Of a DNA stretch of 64,000 nucleotides, positions 35,167 to 44,132 are shown one piece after another (position 1 is the stretch's first letter; the number at the start of each line of letters is the position of its first letter). The translations under genes were made by a program, and so were the position numbers. Below the pieces are notes generated by a model, which saw only the letters and a program-made list of their open reading frames with translations, ran no database searches and was not told where the DNA came from. Origin of the DNA: Streptomyces rugosispiralis. GTDB taxonomy: Bacteria > Actinomycetota > Actinomycetes > Streptomycetales > Streptomycetaceae. The stretch is taken from the NCBI RefSeq assembly GCF_024505145.1, contig NZ_JANIAA010000038.1:34903-98902 (forward strand). The letters are read 5' to 3'.

Positions 35167-35949
35167 TCAGTGTGCGAGACCGGGGGGCAGCCCCAGGAAC
35201 AGGCCACCGCTGACCTCGATGAGCTGTCCGGTGACCCACCTCGCGTCGTCCGAGGCGAGGAACGCCACGACGTCGGCGACATCAGCGGGGGTACCGATCC
35301 GGCCGAGCGCGGTCATGTCGATGATGACCTGCCTGGTCTCCGGCTGCTCCCGCCGCTCCGCCGCGGTCAGGTCGGTGTCCACGGCCCCGGGGGCCACGGT
35401 GTTCACCGTGATGCCCCGCTCGCCCAGCAGGTGCGCCAGGGTCCGGTTCATCGCCACCACCGCGGCCTTGGCCATCGTGTACGCCACGTCCGTCACCGCC
35501 ACCCGGACCGCCGCGGAAGAGACCGCCACCACCCTGCCGCCGTCGGCGAGCAGCGGCAGCGCACGCTGCACCAGGAAGAAAGGTGCCCGGGCGTTCACCG
35601 CGAACAGCGTGTCGAAGATCTCGGGGGTGGTGGCCTCGAAGAACGTCGTACTGAAGCCCGCGTTGCTGACCAGCACGTCGAGTCTGTCCCTGCCGCCGTC
35701 GGCGAACCGGGAGCCGGCCTCGGCCAGCAGGCCGTCCACTCCGGCGACCGTCGAGAGGTCGGCGCCGACGGCGAACGCTTCTCCGCCGCGTTCGCGGATG
35801 TGCGTCACGGTCTCCCGGGCCGCCTGCTCGTCGTGTCCGTAGTGGACGGCCACAAGGGCGCCGTCCGCCGCCAGCCGTTCGGCGATGCCGCGGCCGATCC
35901 CGCGCGAGGAACCGGTGACCAGTGCTGTGCGGCCTTTCAGGTCGAGCAT
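35167..35949 (-). CDS. Short-chain dehydrogenase/reductase
   Basis: The 260-residue classical SDR has TGSSRGIGRGIA (NADP-type glycine motif near residue 12), NAGFSTTF, the catalytic Ser in AVSSAAVR and YTMAK as the Tyr-Lys pair, and a WVTGQLIEVSGG tail typical of FabG-like 3-oxoacyl reductases. It would interconvert a ketone and an alcohol. ATG 35949 is clear. It lies 120 bases after the ABC-F gene and is last in the minus-strand P450-ALDH-MFS-ABC-F-SDR run. Confidence 0.85.
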   Translation of the reverse strand: MLDLKGRTALVTGSSRGIGRGIAERLAADGALVAVHYGHDEQAARETVTHIRERGGEAFAVGADLSTVAGVDGLLAEAGSRFADGGRDRLDVLVSNAGFSTTFFEATTPEIFDTLFAVNARAPFFLVQRALPLLADGGRVVAVSSAAVRVAVTDVAYTMAKAAVVAMNRTLAHLLGERGITVNTVAPGAVDTDLTAAERREQPETRQVIIDMTALGRIGTPADVADVVAFLASDDARWVTGQLIEVSGGLFLGLPPGLAH

Positions 35950-36069
35950 GGTGCTCCCTCAGCTAATCGGCCGGTCCACAAGGACCGGGTATGGCCGAAT
36001 GGTCTTCCGCCGGTACGGGTCCGGAGGGACACGGTCCCTCCGGACCGGGCGGCGTGCCGTGGTCCGGGA

Positions 36070-37671
36070 TCAGGCCAGGGAGATCAGGTCGGCGTACTCC
36101 TCACTCCACAGGTCCTCCTCCCCGTCGGGGAGGAGGAGGACCCGGTCGGGGCGGAGTGCCTCCACCGCCCCGCGGTCGTGGGTGACCATGATGACCGCGC
36201 CCGGATACTCGCCCACGGCGGCCAGGACCTCGTCGCGGGAGACCGGGTCCAGATTGTTCGTGGGTTCGTCGAGCAGCAGCACGTTCGCGCCGGAGTGGAT
36301 GAGACACGCCAGCGCCAGCCGGGTCTTCTCGCCGCCGGAGAGCACACCGGTGGGCTTGTCGGCGTCGTCGCCCCGGAACAGGAACGCGCCGAGCACCTGT
36401 CGCACCTCGCCGTCGGTCAGCCCCGGGGCCGAGGACGACAGCGACTGGAACACTGTCGCGGCGGGATCGAGCGCGTCGTGCTCCTGGGCGAAGTACCCCA
36501 GGCGCAGGCCGTGTCCCGGCACCACCCGCCCCCGGTCGGGCCACTCCTCGCCTGCCAGGACGCGCAGCAGTGTGGTCTTGCCCGCGCCATTGAGTCCCAG
36601 CACGACCAGCCGGCTGCCCCGGTCGACCGCCAGGTCGATTCCGTCGAAGACCGTGTGCTCGCCGTACGACTTGGCCAAGCCGACCGCCGCCAGCGGGATG
36701 CGACCGCAGGGCTTCGGGGTGGGCAGCCGCACCCGGGCCACGCGTTCGGCCCTGCGGGCCGGCTCCAGCTCCCGCAGCATGGTGTCCGCGCGCCGGACCA
36801 TGTTCCGCGCGGCCACCGCGGTCGCCACGTGTGACCGCATCTTCTCCGCCTGCGCACGCAGCGCCGCCGCCTTGCGTTCGGCGTTGGCGCGCTCCCTGAG
36901 CCTCCTGCGCTCGGCGGCCTCGCGGTCCGCCTGGTAGCGCCGCCAACCGGTGTTGTACACCTCGATCGCGAGCCGTTCGGCGTCGACGTGGAAGACCCGG
37001 TTCGCCACGGCCGCGATCAGGCCGGTGTCATGGCTGATCATCAGCAGGCCGCCGGAAAACCCCGAAAGGAAGGTACGCAGCCAGGCGACGGAGTCGGCGT
37101 CGAGATGGTTGGTCGGTTCGTCGAGCAGCAGCGTGTCCTGCTCGGCGAAGAGGATTCGCGCCAACTCCACCCGCCTGCGCTGCCCGCCGGACAGTTCACC
37201 GAGCCGCTGTGTCAGTACCCGGTCGGGCAGCCCGACGCCGGCGGTCACCTGCGCGGCGCCGGCCTCGGCCGCGTATCCCCCCAGGACGTCGAACTCGTCC
37301 TGCGCCCTGGTGTAGGCGCGCATGGCCCGCTCCCGCTCGGTGTCGGACCGGGCCTCGGCCATGGCGGTCTCCGCGGCGCGCAGTGCGGCCATGACACGGT
37401 CCAGGCCGCGGGCGGCCAGGACCCGGTCCATGACCCTCTGGTTCTGATCGGCTCCGCGCGGGTCCTGTGCGAGGTATCCGACCGGCCCGGTCGCCTTGAC
37501 GGTCCCGGTGGCGGGCCGCAGCTCACCCGCCACCGTGCGCATGAGTGTCGTCTTGCCCGCTCCGTTGCGCCCGACGAGGGCGACCCGGTCTCCCGGGGAG
37601 ATGTGGAAGTTGACGTCCGACAGCAGCAGACGTGCACCGACCCGCACATCCACATGCGAAATTGTAATCAA
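36070..37671 (-). CDS. ABC-F ATPase, candidate ribosomal protection protein
   Basis: The 533-residue protein has two ABC domains without membrane segments: Walker A GRNGAGKTT (near residue 37) and GLNGAGKTT (near 360), signatures LSGGQRRRVELA and LSGGEKTRLALA, Walker B LLLDEPTNHLDA and LLLDEPTNNLDP, and a charged linker (about 235-300). ABC-F proteins act on ribosomes; some protect against antibiotics. It resembles the housekeeping actinomycete paralogue but sits between an MFS exporter and tailoring genes, so self-resistance is plausible. TTG 37671 follows GGAG. Its 149-base leader has a tiny reading frame and a hairpin, as expected for attenuation control. Confidence 0.85.
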   Translation of the reverse strand: MITISHVDVRVGARLLLSDVNFHISPGDRVALVGRNGAGKTTLMRTVAGELRPATGTVKATGPVGYLAQDPRGADQNQRVMDRVLAARGLDRVMAALRAAETAMAEARSDTERERAMRAYTRAQDEFDVLGGYAAEAGAAQVTAGVGLPDRVLTQRLGELSGGQRRRVELARILFAEQDTLLLDEPTNHLDADSVAWLRTFLSGFSGGLLMISHDTGLIAAVANRVFHVDAERLAIEVYNTGWRRYQADREAAERRRLRERANAERKAAALRAQAEKMRSHVATAVAARNMVRRADTMLRELEPARRAERVARVRLPTPKPCGRIPLAAVGLAKSYGEHTVFDGIDLAVDRGSRLVVLGLNGAGKTTLLRVLAGEEWPDRGRVVPGHGLRLGYFAQEHDALDPAATVFQSLSSSAPGLTDGEVRQVLGAFLFRGDDADKPTGVLSGGEKTRLALACLIHSGANVLLLDEPTNNLDPVSRDEVLAAVGEYPGAVIMVTHDRGAVEALRPDRVLLLPDGEEDLWSEEYADLISLA

Positions 37672-37700
37672 TGAATACTCTCCGTGGCTTCCTGAAGGCA

Positions 37701-37727
37701 GACCTGTCCCTTGAGGCGGGATCGGTC
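37701..37727 (-). promoter_or_regulatory. Hairpin in the ABC-F leader
   Basis: On the transcribed strand GACC-GA-TCCC pairs with GGGA-CA-GGTC around a seven-base loop (two 4-bp helices with a 2x2 internal loop). It lies between the tiny leader frame and the ABC-F start, where a ribosome stalled on the leader could alter it. No T run follows. Confidence 0.4.
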
Positions 37728-37728
37728 G

Positions 37729-37761
37729 CTAGGAAACACGCGGAGTAGACATGCGGGTCAT
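37729..37761 (-). CDS. Possible leader peptide of the ABC-F gene
   Basis: A minus-strand frame of ten codons, MTRMSTPRVS then TAG, lies 57 bases before the ABC-F TTG. A TAGCAT sequence at 37765-37760 could be a -10 box and would place the transcript start at about the second ATG, giving a leaderless MSTPRVS peptide. Short leader frames are common before antibiotic-inducible ABC-F and erm genes. It is proposed on position and context only. Confidence 0.35.
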   Translation of the reverse strand: MTRMSTPRVS

Positions 37762-37820
37762 GCTAGCAACCTGACGGCGAGACATGCCAGCCGATTCCTC
37801 GTGCGCACGGGCCCATCGGC

Positions 37821-39212
37821 TCAGCCCACAGCGGTACTCCGCCTCGCGGGGGCGGTGCGCGAGGCGCCCACCGCCGCGGCGGCGCAGACCGCCGCGGCCG
37901 CCAGGCCGAGCACCCCCATCCCGGCGCCGAACCCCAGGTGCCCGGCCTCGCTGGCGCCGACGAGCACCCCGGCCGCACTCGTCCCCAGCCCGGCCGCGGT
38001 CACGTCACTGATCTGCAGGGCCGACGAGTTCGCTCCCGTCTCGTCCTCGGCCGACTGTTCGAGTACGAGTACACCGGTGGTGGGAACGCACACCCCCATG
38101 CCCAGGCCGCCCACGATCCACAGCAGGTACACCGGCCACCCCGGAGCCCCGTCCAGGCACAGGGCCGTCATGCCCACGAAACAGCACACCAGGGCGATGA
38201 GACCTCGCCGAAGCAGCGACGGCCTGGCCATCTTGGTGATCCGGCCCTGCGCCTGAGCCCCGGCCCACCAGCCGATGGATCCCGCCAGCAGGGGCAGGCC
38301 CGCGGCCGCGGTCCCGAAACCGTGGAGCGTGGCGAGGGTCAGCGGCACGACGGACTCCAAGGCGTAGAACGCCCCCGCCAGCATGCCGCGCACCGCGATC
38401 ACAGCGGGCACTCCCCGGCGCAGCCGTGCCGCCCCCCGGGGCAACAGTTCCCGCAGCCCCGCCACCAGCGCCGGCAGACCGGCCACCAGCAGCAGCACGG
38501 CCAGCGGCGTCCGCCCCGCGACGGCGGCGTCCCCTCCCGCCTGGAGCACGACGACTCCACCCCCCGCGAGCAGCGCGAACAGGGCGCTGCGGAACCCGCC
38601 CGCCGGGGCGTTACCGGGTGCGGCCGACATGCGCAGGGCGCGGAGCAGCGCCCCTCCACAGGCCAGCGCCAGCGGCACCAGACCGAGGAACACCCAGCGC
38701 CACCCGGCGTGCGCGGTGATCGTGCCCGAGAGGACCGGCCCGATCAGCGCAGGCAAGACGTAGGCCGCGGAGATGATGGCCAGGGCCCGGGGGCGCAGTT
38801 CCGGCGGGTAGGCGGTGGCCACGATCTTGAACACCGCGGTCGAGGCCAGCCCGACGCCGATCCCCTGCGCGCCCCTGCCCAGGACGAACATCGCCATGTT
38901 CACGGCGGTTCCCGCCACCAGCAGTCCGGCGGTGAACACGGCGATGCCGGTGAGCAGAGGCCTGCGCGGACCGACGCGGTCGCACCACTGGCCCGCCGCG
39001 CCGAGGCCCATCAGGTTCGTGACCAAGAAGGCGCTGTAGGACCAGCCGAAGTAGGCGAGCCCGCGCAGCTCGCGCACCGCCGACGGCATCGCGGTCGCGA
39101 CCGCCAGCCCCTCGAACGCGAACAGGCTGATGGCCACGGCGATGCCGATGCTGGTGAGCCGCCACTGCGGCGCGAAAACCCCGGCGGAACGTTCCACGAT
39201 CTCCAAACCCAA
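37821..39212 (-). CDS. MFS drug-efflux-type transporter
   Basis: The protein (up to 463 residues) has about twelve membrane helices and MFS signatures: motif A-like GQWCDRVGPRRPLLTG after helix 2, RGAQGIGVG in helix 4 and motif C-like VLPALIGPVLSGTI in helix 5, typical of drug/proton antiporters. Starts TTG 39212 or GTG 39197 are possible; the latter lies just after GGAG. It begins three bases after the ALDH stop and precedes the ABC-F gene. Export of the cluster product is the likely job. Confidence 0.85.
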   Translation of the reverse strand: MGLEIVERSAGVFAPQWRLTSIGIAVAISLFAFEGLAVATAMPSAVRELRGLAYFGWSYSAFLVTNLMGLGAAGQWCDRVGPRRPLLTGIAVFTAGLLVAGTAVNMAMFVLGRGAQGIGVGLASTAVFKIVATAYPPELRPRALAIISAAYVLPALIGPVLSGTITAHAGWRWVFLGLVPLALACGGALLRALRMSAAPGNAPAGGFRSALFALLAGGGVVVLQAGGDAAVAGRTPLAVLLLVAGLPALVAGLRELLPRGAARLRRGVPAVIAVRGMLAGAFYALESVVPLTLATLHGFGTAAAGLPLLAGSIGWWAGAQAQGRITKMARPSLLRRGLIALVCCFVGMTALCLDGAPGWPVYLLWIVGGLGMGVCVPTTGVLVLEQSAEDETGANSSALQISDVTAAGLGTSAAGVLVGASEAGHLGFGAGMGVLGLAAAAVCAAAAVGASRTAPARRSTAVG

Positions 39213-39215
39213 CTG

Positions 39216-40637
39216 CTACAGGTGGTGCGTCACTTGCTTGATCCGCGTGTACGCCTCGAAACCGTACCGTGACAGATCCTTGCCGTGGCCCGACTGGCGA
39301 AAGCCACCGTGCGGCAGCTCCGACGGGAACTGCAGATGGGTGTTGACCCATACGGTGCCGTAGGCCAGCTCCGCCGAAAGCCGCATCGCCCGTCGGTGGT
39401 CGGTGGTCCAGACGGCGGAAGCGAGCCCGTACGGCGAGGAGTTGGCCCACCGGAGGGCGTCCGCCTCATCGGTGCAGCGCTCGACGGTGATCACCGGGCC
39501 GAAAATCTCCGTACGTGTGATGTCGTCTTCCCCGCGCACTCCCTCGATGACGGTGGCGGCGTAGAAGAAGCCCCGGTCGCCCACCCTGTGGCCGCCAGTG
39601 ACCACCCGTGCGTGCGACGGCAGCGCGTCGACGCATCCCCGCACGCGCACCAGCTGCTCGGGGTTGTTCAGCGGGCCGTACGCGCTGTCGGGTTCCGAGG
39701 GTGGCCCGGGGCGCCGTGCGGAGGCCTCCGCCACAAGTGACTCGAGCAGCCGGTCGTGCACCGCGTCGACAGCCAGGACCCGGCTGGCGGCTGTGCAGTC
39801 CTGCCCGGCGTTGGCGACCGCCGCGTTGACGATGGTCCGCGCGGCGTCGGCGACATCGGCGTCGGCGCACACCAGGACCGGGGTCTTGCCGCCCAGTTCG
39901 AGGTGGGTGCGCTTGAGCGTGGCGGCGGCGCGGGTGGCCACGTCCACACCGGCCGCGACCGATCCGGTCAGCGAGACCGCGGCGGGCACCGGGTGCTCGA
40001 CCATGAGCCGTCCCGTCGCGGGGCCGCCGCAGACCACGTTGAGCACGCCGGGCGGCAGGATCCGCGCGGCGAGATCCGCCAGCATGAGCGCCGACGAGGG
40101 GGTGGTCCGGGCGGGCTTGAACACGACGGTGTTCCCGGCGGCGATCGCCGGAGCCGCCTTCAACACCGCCATCAGCAGCGGGAAGTTCCACGGGGCGAGT
40201 TGCGCGCACACTCCCACCGGTTCGCGCCGGGTGTAGGAGGTGTGCTCCGGCACGTACTCGCCACCCGCCACACCGTCGAGCAGCCGCGCGGCCCCCGCGA
40301 AGAAGCGCAGTTCGTCGACGATCCCGCTGATCTCGCCCGCGGCGTCCCGGCTTCCGGTGTCACCCAGCTCCGCCTTGGTGAACTCGGCGGCCTGCCCGGC
40401 GACGGCGTCGGCCAGCTCCAGCAGCGCGGACTGGCGGTATCCGGGGGTGGTCCGCGACCACTCCTCGAAGGCCGACGCCGCCGCGCGCATGGCGCGGTCG
40501 ATGTCTTCCGCTCCGGTGCACGGCACGCGTAAGTGTGGTTCGCCGGTACACGGGTCGAGCACCTTGATGTGTTCGGTGCCCGGGACCGGCTCGACCCGCT
40601 TGCCGTTGATGACATTGCGCACGTTGGGTGCTGTCAC
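39216..40637 (-). CDS. NAD(P)-dependent aldehyde dehydrogenase with TTA codon
   Basis: The 473-residue ALDH has the full catalytic set: oxyanion Asn in APWNFPLLM, FKPARTTPSSA, Glu in HLELGGKTP (near residue 247), Cys in NAGQDCTAASR (near 281) and TEIFGPVITVE. The NAGQDC context resembles aminobutyraldehyde dehydrogenases, but benzaldehyde-type substrates are also possible. With the decarboxylase at 48.6 kb it could turn an aryl aldehyde into the acid used by the first NRPS domain. GTG 40637 follows GGAG by nine bases. Codon 36 is TTA (40532-40530). It lies 103 bases after the P450 gene. Confidence 0.85.
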   Translation of the reverse strand: MTAPNVRNVINGKRVEPVPGTEHIKVLDPCTGEPHLRVPCTGAEDIDRAMRAAASAFEEWSRTTPGYRQSALLELADAVAGQAAEFTKAELGDTGSRDAAGEISGIVDELRFFAGAARLLDGVAGGEYVPEHTSYTRREPVGVCAQLAPWNFPLLMAVLKAAPAIAAGNTVVFKPARTTPSSALMLADLAARILPPGVLNVVCGGPATGRLMVEHPVPAAVSLTGSVAAGVDVATRAAATLKRTHLELGGKTPVLVCADADVADAARTIVNAAVANAGQDCTAASRVLAVDAVHDRLLESLVAEASARRPGPPSEPDSAYGPLNNPEQLVRVRGCVDALPSHARVVTGGHRVGDRGFFYAATVIEGVRGEDDITRTEIFGPVITVERCTDEADALRWANSSPYGLASAVWTTDHRRAMRLSAELAYGTVWVNTHLQFPSELPHGGFRQSGHGKDLSRYGFEAYTRIKQVTHHL

Positions 40638-40740
40638 GGTGGTGTTCTCCTGTCCGCTGGCAAGAGCCCGTACTGGGTGTGGTGAGGTGGAGATCTGCCG
40701 CTGGTGGCGGACGAGCGCGGCGACCAGGCCGCTCCGGTGC

Positions 40741-41991
40741 TCAATCGCCGCCGGTGACCCAGAGCGATGTGAAGCCATGGAAGCCGAGGTTGTTGTTCCA
40801 GTTGGTCTCCTGCGGCGGCACGTACAGAGCCGGCCATCTCCGGTACAGGGTGCTCAGCGCGATCCGGGTCGTCTGGCGCACGAGCGGGTCGCCGAAGCAG
40901 AGATGCCGGCCGGTGCCGAAGGTCAGGTGCTGGTTGGGCAGCGGCCGGTCGAGGACCAGCTCGTCCGGGCGTTCGAAGACGTCGGGGTCGCGGTTGGCCG
41001 AGGCCACGTACAGCAGCAGGGGCCGCCCCTTGCGCAGCGGGACGACGGTCCCGTCGCCGGCGGTGTACTCGAAGTCCTCGCCCGCGACCCGGCCGACGAA
41101 CGAGACCGGTGTGCACACGCGCAGCAGTTCTTCGACGGCGGGACCCACGGTGGCGGGATCCAGCAGCAGATTCCGCTCGGCGGTGGGGACGGCGGCGAGG
41201 GCGCGCACGCTGTTGCCGATGAGGTACCGGATGGACGCCACGCCCGCGAACAGCAGCAGCGCCGCCTGCGCGACCACGTCGTGCTCGGAGAAGCGGTGTC
41301 CGTGGACCTCGGTCTCCCGTAATCGGTGCAGCAGGCCGCCCGCGGCGCGAGAGCGGCGCGCGTTGTCCTCGGACGCCAGGAAGTCGGCGAGTTGCCGGGT
41401 GCTCTTCCTGGTCCGGCGCAGGTGCTCCACCGAGACCGAGGTCGAGCCGAACAGGTGCGCGATGTCGTCCGTCCAGCGGTTGAGGTCGGCATGCGCTTCG
41501 GCCGGGACGCCGAGCACATCGGCGATCACCATGGCGGGCAGCGGGAAGGCGAAGTCCGATATGAGGTCGAACCCGGTGGGGTCGACCCGATCGAGCAGTC
41601 CGTCGACGATGCCCTGGATGCGCGGCTCGAGGTACTCGTCGGTGAACGGCACATAGCCCCGGTTGGCCTGTCGGCGGCTACGGGTGTGCTCCATGCCGTC
41701 GTGGAACGCCAGCCAACGGCCGTAGATGTCGAGCATGTCCGCGAACTCCTCGCGCTGCGCCGGCGCGAGGAACCGCAACGGGACCGCCGAGCGTGCGTTG
41801 GACAGCCGCTCGTCCTTCATCAGGCGTGCGCAGTCGGCGTACCGGAACATCAGCCAGGTGCCGCCGAAGATCGTTCCGGACAGGTGGGCCGGGCTGCGCT
41901 CGCGCATCAGCGCGTAGAAGGAGAACGGGTCCTCGATGTACTGGAAGTTGTTGTGGGAGAAGTTATCGATGGTGGTGAGGTCGAGTGGCAC
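40741..41991 (-). CDS. Cytochrome P450 with atypical I helix and TTA codon
   Basis: The 416-residue P450 has the heme loop FGTGRHLCFGDPL (Cys near residue 362), ExxR in VEELLRVCTP and a PERF-like region PDELVLDRPL. The I helix reads LLLFAGVASIRYLIG: the Thr of the usual AGxxT motif, and the preceding acid, are absent. P450s lacking this pair often use unusual substrates, including carrier-bound amino acids. GTG 41991 follows GGGAG by eight bases. Codon 224 is TTA (41322-41320). It is the first gene of the minus-strand run; no ferredoxin gene is in the window. Confidence 0.88.
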   Translation of the reverse strand: MPLDLTTIDNFSHNNFQYIEDPFSFYALMRERSPAHLSGTIFGGTWLMFRYADCARLMKDERLSNARSAVPLRFLAPAQREEFADMLDIYGRWLAFHDGMEHTRSRRQANRGYVPFTDEYLEPRIQGIVDGLLDRVDPTGFDLISDFAFPLPAMVIADVLGVPAEAHADLNRWTDDIAHLFGSTSVSVEHLRRTRKSTRQLADFLASEDNARRSRAAGGLLHRLRETEVHGHRFSEHDVVAQAALLLFAGVASIRYLIGNSVRALAAVPTAERNLLLDPATVGPAVEELLRVCTPVSFVGRVAGEDFEYTAGDGTVVPLRKGRPLLLYVASANRDPDVFERPDELVLDRPLPNQHLTFGTGRHLCFGDPLVRQTTRIALSTLYRRWPALYVPPQETNWNNNLGFHGFTSLWVTGGD

Positions 41992-42785
41992 AGGAAGGGC
42001 TCCCAAGAGGTAGGCGGGAGGGCACTGGGCATCCGATAGCGCCGGGGGTGACACCGGACTCGGAGCCGGGGCATGAATCCGTGGCTCTCGCGGTGCCACC
42101 GTAATGTATTTTTCTGCGGTGTTACAAGGCGGTGGGATTCGGTCTTCCTTTTTTGGATTCCAAGCGGAAATTCGGTTGTTTTTCGGCCAGCTTCGACAGA
42201 GGCTTGCGGGCGCTGCGTCGCGGGAGCGGGACAGGGGTCGGGAGGTGTACGCCGGCGAGGCCGAAGACCCGTGACGGGAGGTGCCGATGCGAAGTGAAAG
42301 CGGCCGGATACCGCCGAAGAAGGGCCGGTTTCCCTGGCTCAGTTGAGGCGGTTGCCGCTCCTGCGCAGCCCATGGTCCGTCGCGGCGGCCTGCCGTCCAA
42401 GAACCCCTGAGTCCACCGCGACACCCCTCGTGACCGGGGGAAAGGACGTCAAACCCGGGTCGCCACGCGGGAGCGGGGGCGCGCCGGGCGGACGGGACGG
42501 GTGGCCGCCGGCCCAGGGGACCGGCCCTTGCACGCCCAAGTCGCCGCATTTAGCATTGCTTGCCGATGAGCGGCACTCCGTGGTCTGGCGGGACCCGCAG
42601 CCCTCATCCGGTAGTGGAGCTACGACGCGACTGCCTGGCGGGGCTCGCGTGTGTGCTGCCCACCTGTCCTCCTTAGTCGACCTGGCCCTCGCGGCGCTGT
42701 GCGATCCGCGTTTTCCGGTACGGGCGGCCCTCGATGCATGATGCGCGGTCCACCCTGTCGCGAAATTGCCCTCTGGGAGGGATGA
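41992..42785. promoter_or_regulatory. 794-base divergent intergenic region, P450 versus Rieske operon
   Basis: No recognisable protein is encoded. The part at 42.10-42.19 kb is unusually AT-rich for the window (runs of T and A) and probably holds the P450-side promoter. GGGAGGG just before ATG 42786 is the Rieske ribosome binding site. This is the main control region for both halves of the cluster; no clear operator palindrome was found. Confidence 0.5.
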
Positions 42786-44132
42786 ATGTCGTTCGGAGTC
42801 GATGGTCCGGTGCGCGCGATCGGTCGCCGTGCATTTATTGACAGCGACATCCTCGATGCTGAATACGATCGCGTTTTCCATCCTTCCTGGCAATTCCTCG
42901 GATTCGCCGGCGAGGTGCCCGAGCCGGGCGATTACGTCCTGCGTATGCTCGGCCGGGACGAGGTCGTCGTCGTCCGTGGAGAAGACGGCGAAATACGCGC
43001 GCTGCACAATTCGTGCACCCACCGGGGCACCCGCCTGTGCCGTGCGAGCCTGGGCAACACCGCGCACCTCCGGTGCAGCTACCACGGCTGGACCTTCACC
43101 AACGACGGCAGGCTGGTCGGCGTGCCCGCGCTCCGGTCGGGGTACCCACCGGACTTCGACCACACCCGGCACGGCCTGCCCTCGGCGCGCGTGGCCTGCC
43201 GGCGCGGGTTCCTGTTCGCCACCTGGGACGCGAAAGCCCCCGACCTGGAGGACTATCTCGGCGAGATCGCCTGGTACCTCGACGCCATCCTCGACTGCGG
43301 GGCGGGAGAGTGGGAGGTGTGCGGCCCCCCGCAGCGCGTGCGCGCCAAGGGAAACTGGAAGATCCCCACGGACAACTTCGCGGGCGACGGGTACCACATG
43401 CGGACCACTCACCAGATCGCGCTCGACCAGGGGATCTACGGCGACACCCTGGCCAACGGCACCCGGGGGCGTGCGGGAACCGACCTGGTCGCGGTCAATA
43501 TCGCCACCCCGGCCGGGCACAGCCTGCGCGCGGGCTACGTCGTCGAGAGCGGGCGTTCCATCGACGAGCGGGATCTCACCGCCCCGCAGTTCCCTGGCTA
43601 CCCGCCCGAGCGGTGGCCCGCACTGACCGCCGCGCAGACCCCGGAACAGGTGCGGTTCACCTCGCACTGCGAGGTGGCGCACGGGGTGGTGTTTCCGAAC
43701 ACCGTGTTCCTCAGCGTCGCGCACGACCGCGCTGTGGGTGAGGACGCCGATCCGCTGACCCGCTATCTGGTGGTCCGCGCCCACGTGCCGGTCAGCGCCC
43801 GCGAGACCGAGTGCCTGTACTGGACGCTCGTGCCCACCGCGATGGACCGGGAGTGGCAGCGCCGCTCCTACCGTTTCCAGGCACGCACCCAGTCCGCGGG
43901 TGGCATCCTCTTCGAGATGGACGACTTCGAGAACTTCGCCCGGATCGATGCCGCCCTCGCCCGCTCGGCACCCGGACGAGGAGGGCCCGTGGACCTGACC
44001 CTCGGTGTCGGCCGGTCCACCCCGGCTCGGAACTTCCCGGGGCCGGCGCGGGCCGAGGCAGCCACTCTCAGCGAGCACAACCAGCGCGCCTTCTACCGGC
44101 GCTGGTCGACGTTGATGGGGGAACTGCCGTGA
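42786..44132 (+). CDS. Rieske non-heme iron dioxygenase, alpha subunit
   Basis: The 448-residue protein has the Rieske [2Fe-2S] motifs C77-x-H79 (NSCTHRG) and C97-x2-H100 (CSYHGW) and the mononuclear iron site GDGYHMRTTH (His pair near residues 204 and 209). Length and layout match large subunits of ring-hydroxylating dioxygenases (biphenyl, phenylpropionate, benzoate types), which add oxygen to make cis-dihydrodiols. It overlaps the beta-subunit gene by four bases. No dedicated ferredoxin or reductase gene follows, so electron supply must come from elsewhere. It opens the plus-strand operon. Confidence 0.9.
   Translation: MSFGVDGPVRAIGRRAFIDSDILDAEYDRVFHPSWQFLGFAGEVPEPGDYVLRMLGRDEVVVVRGEDGEIRALHNSCTHRGTRLCRASLGNTAHLRCSYHGWTFTNDGRLVGVPALRSGYPPDFDHTRHGLPSARVACRRGFLFATWDAKAPDLEDYLGEIAWYLDAILDCGAGEWEVCGPPQRVRAKGNWKIPTDNFAGDGYHMRTTHQIALDQGIYGDTLANGTRGRAGTDLVAVNIATPAGHSLRAGYVVESGRSIDERDLTAPQFPGYPPERWPALTAAQTPEQVRFTSHCEVAHGVVFPNTVFLSVAHDRAVGEDADPLTRYLVVRAHVPVSARETECLYWTLVPTAMDREWQRRSYRFQARTQSAGGILFEMDDFENFARIDAALARSAPGRGGPVDLTLGVGRSTPARNFPGPARAEAATLSEHNQRAFYRRWSTLMGELP

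Noticed and set aside
42343..42741. 132-codon frame in the P450-Rieske gap
   Set aside because: Pro/Gly/Arg/Ser-rich, no ribosome binding site, no family and no coupling. Treated as intergenic.
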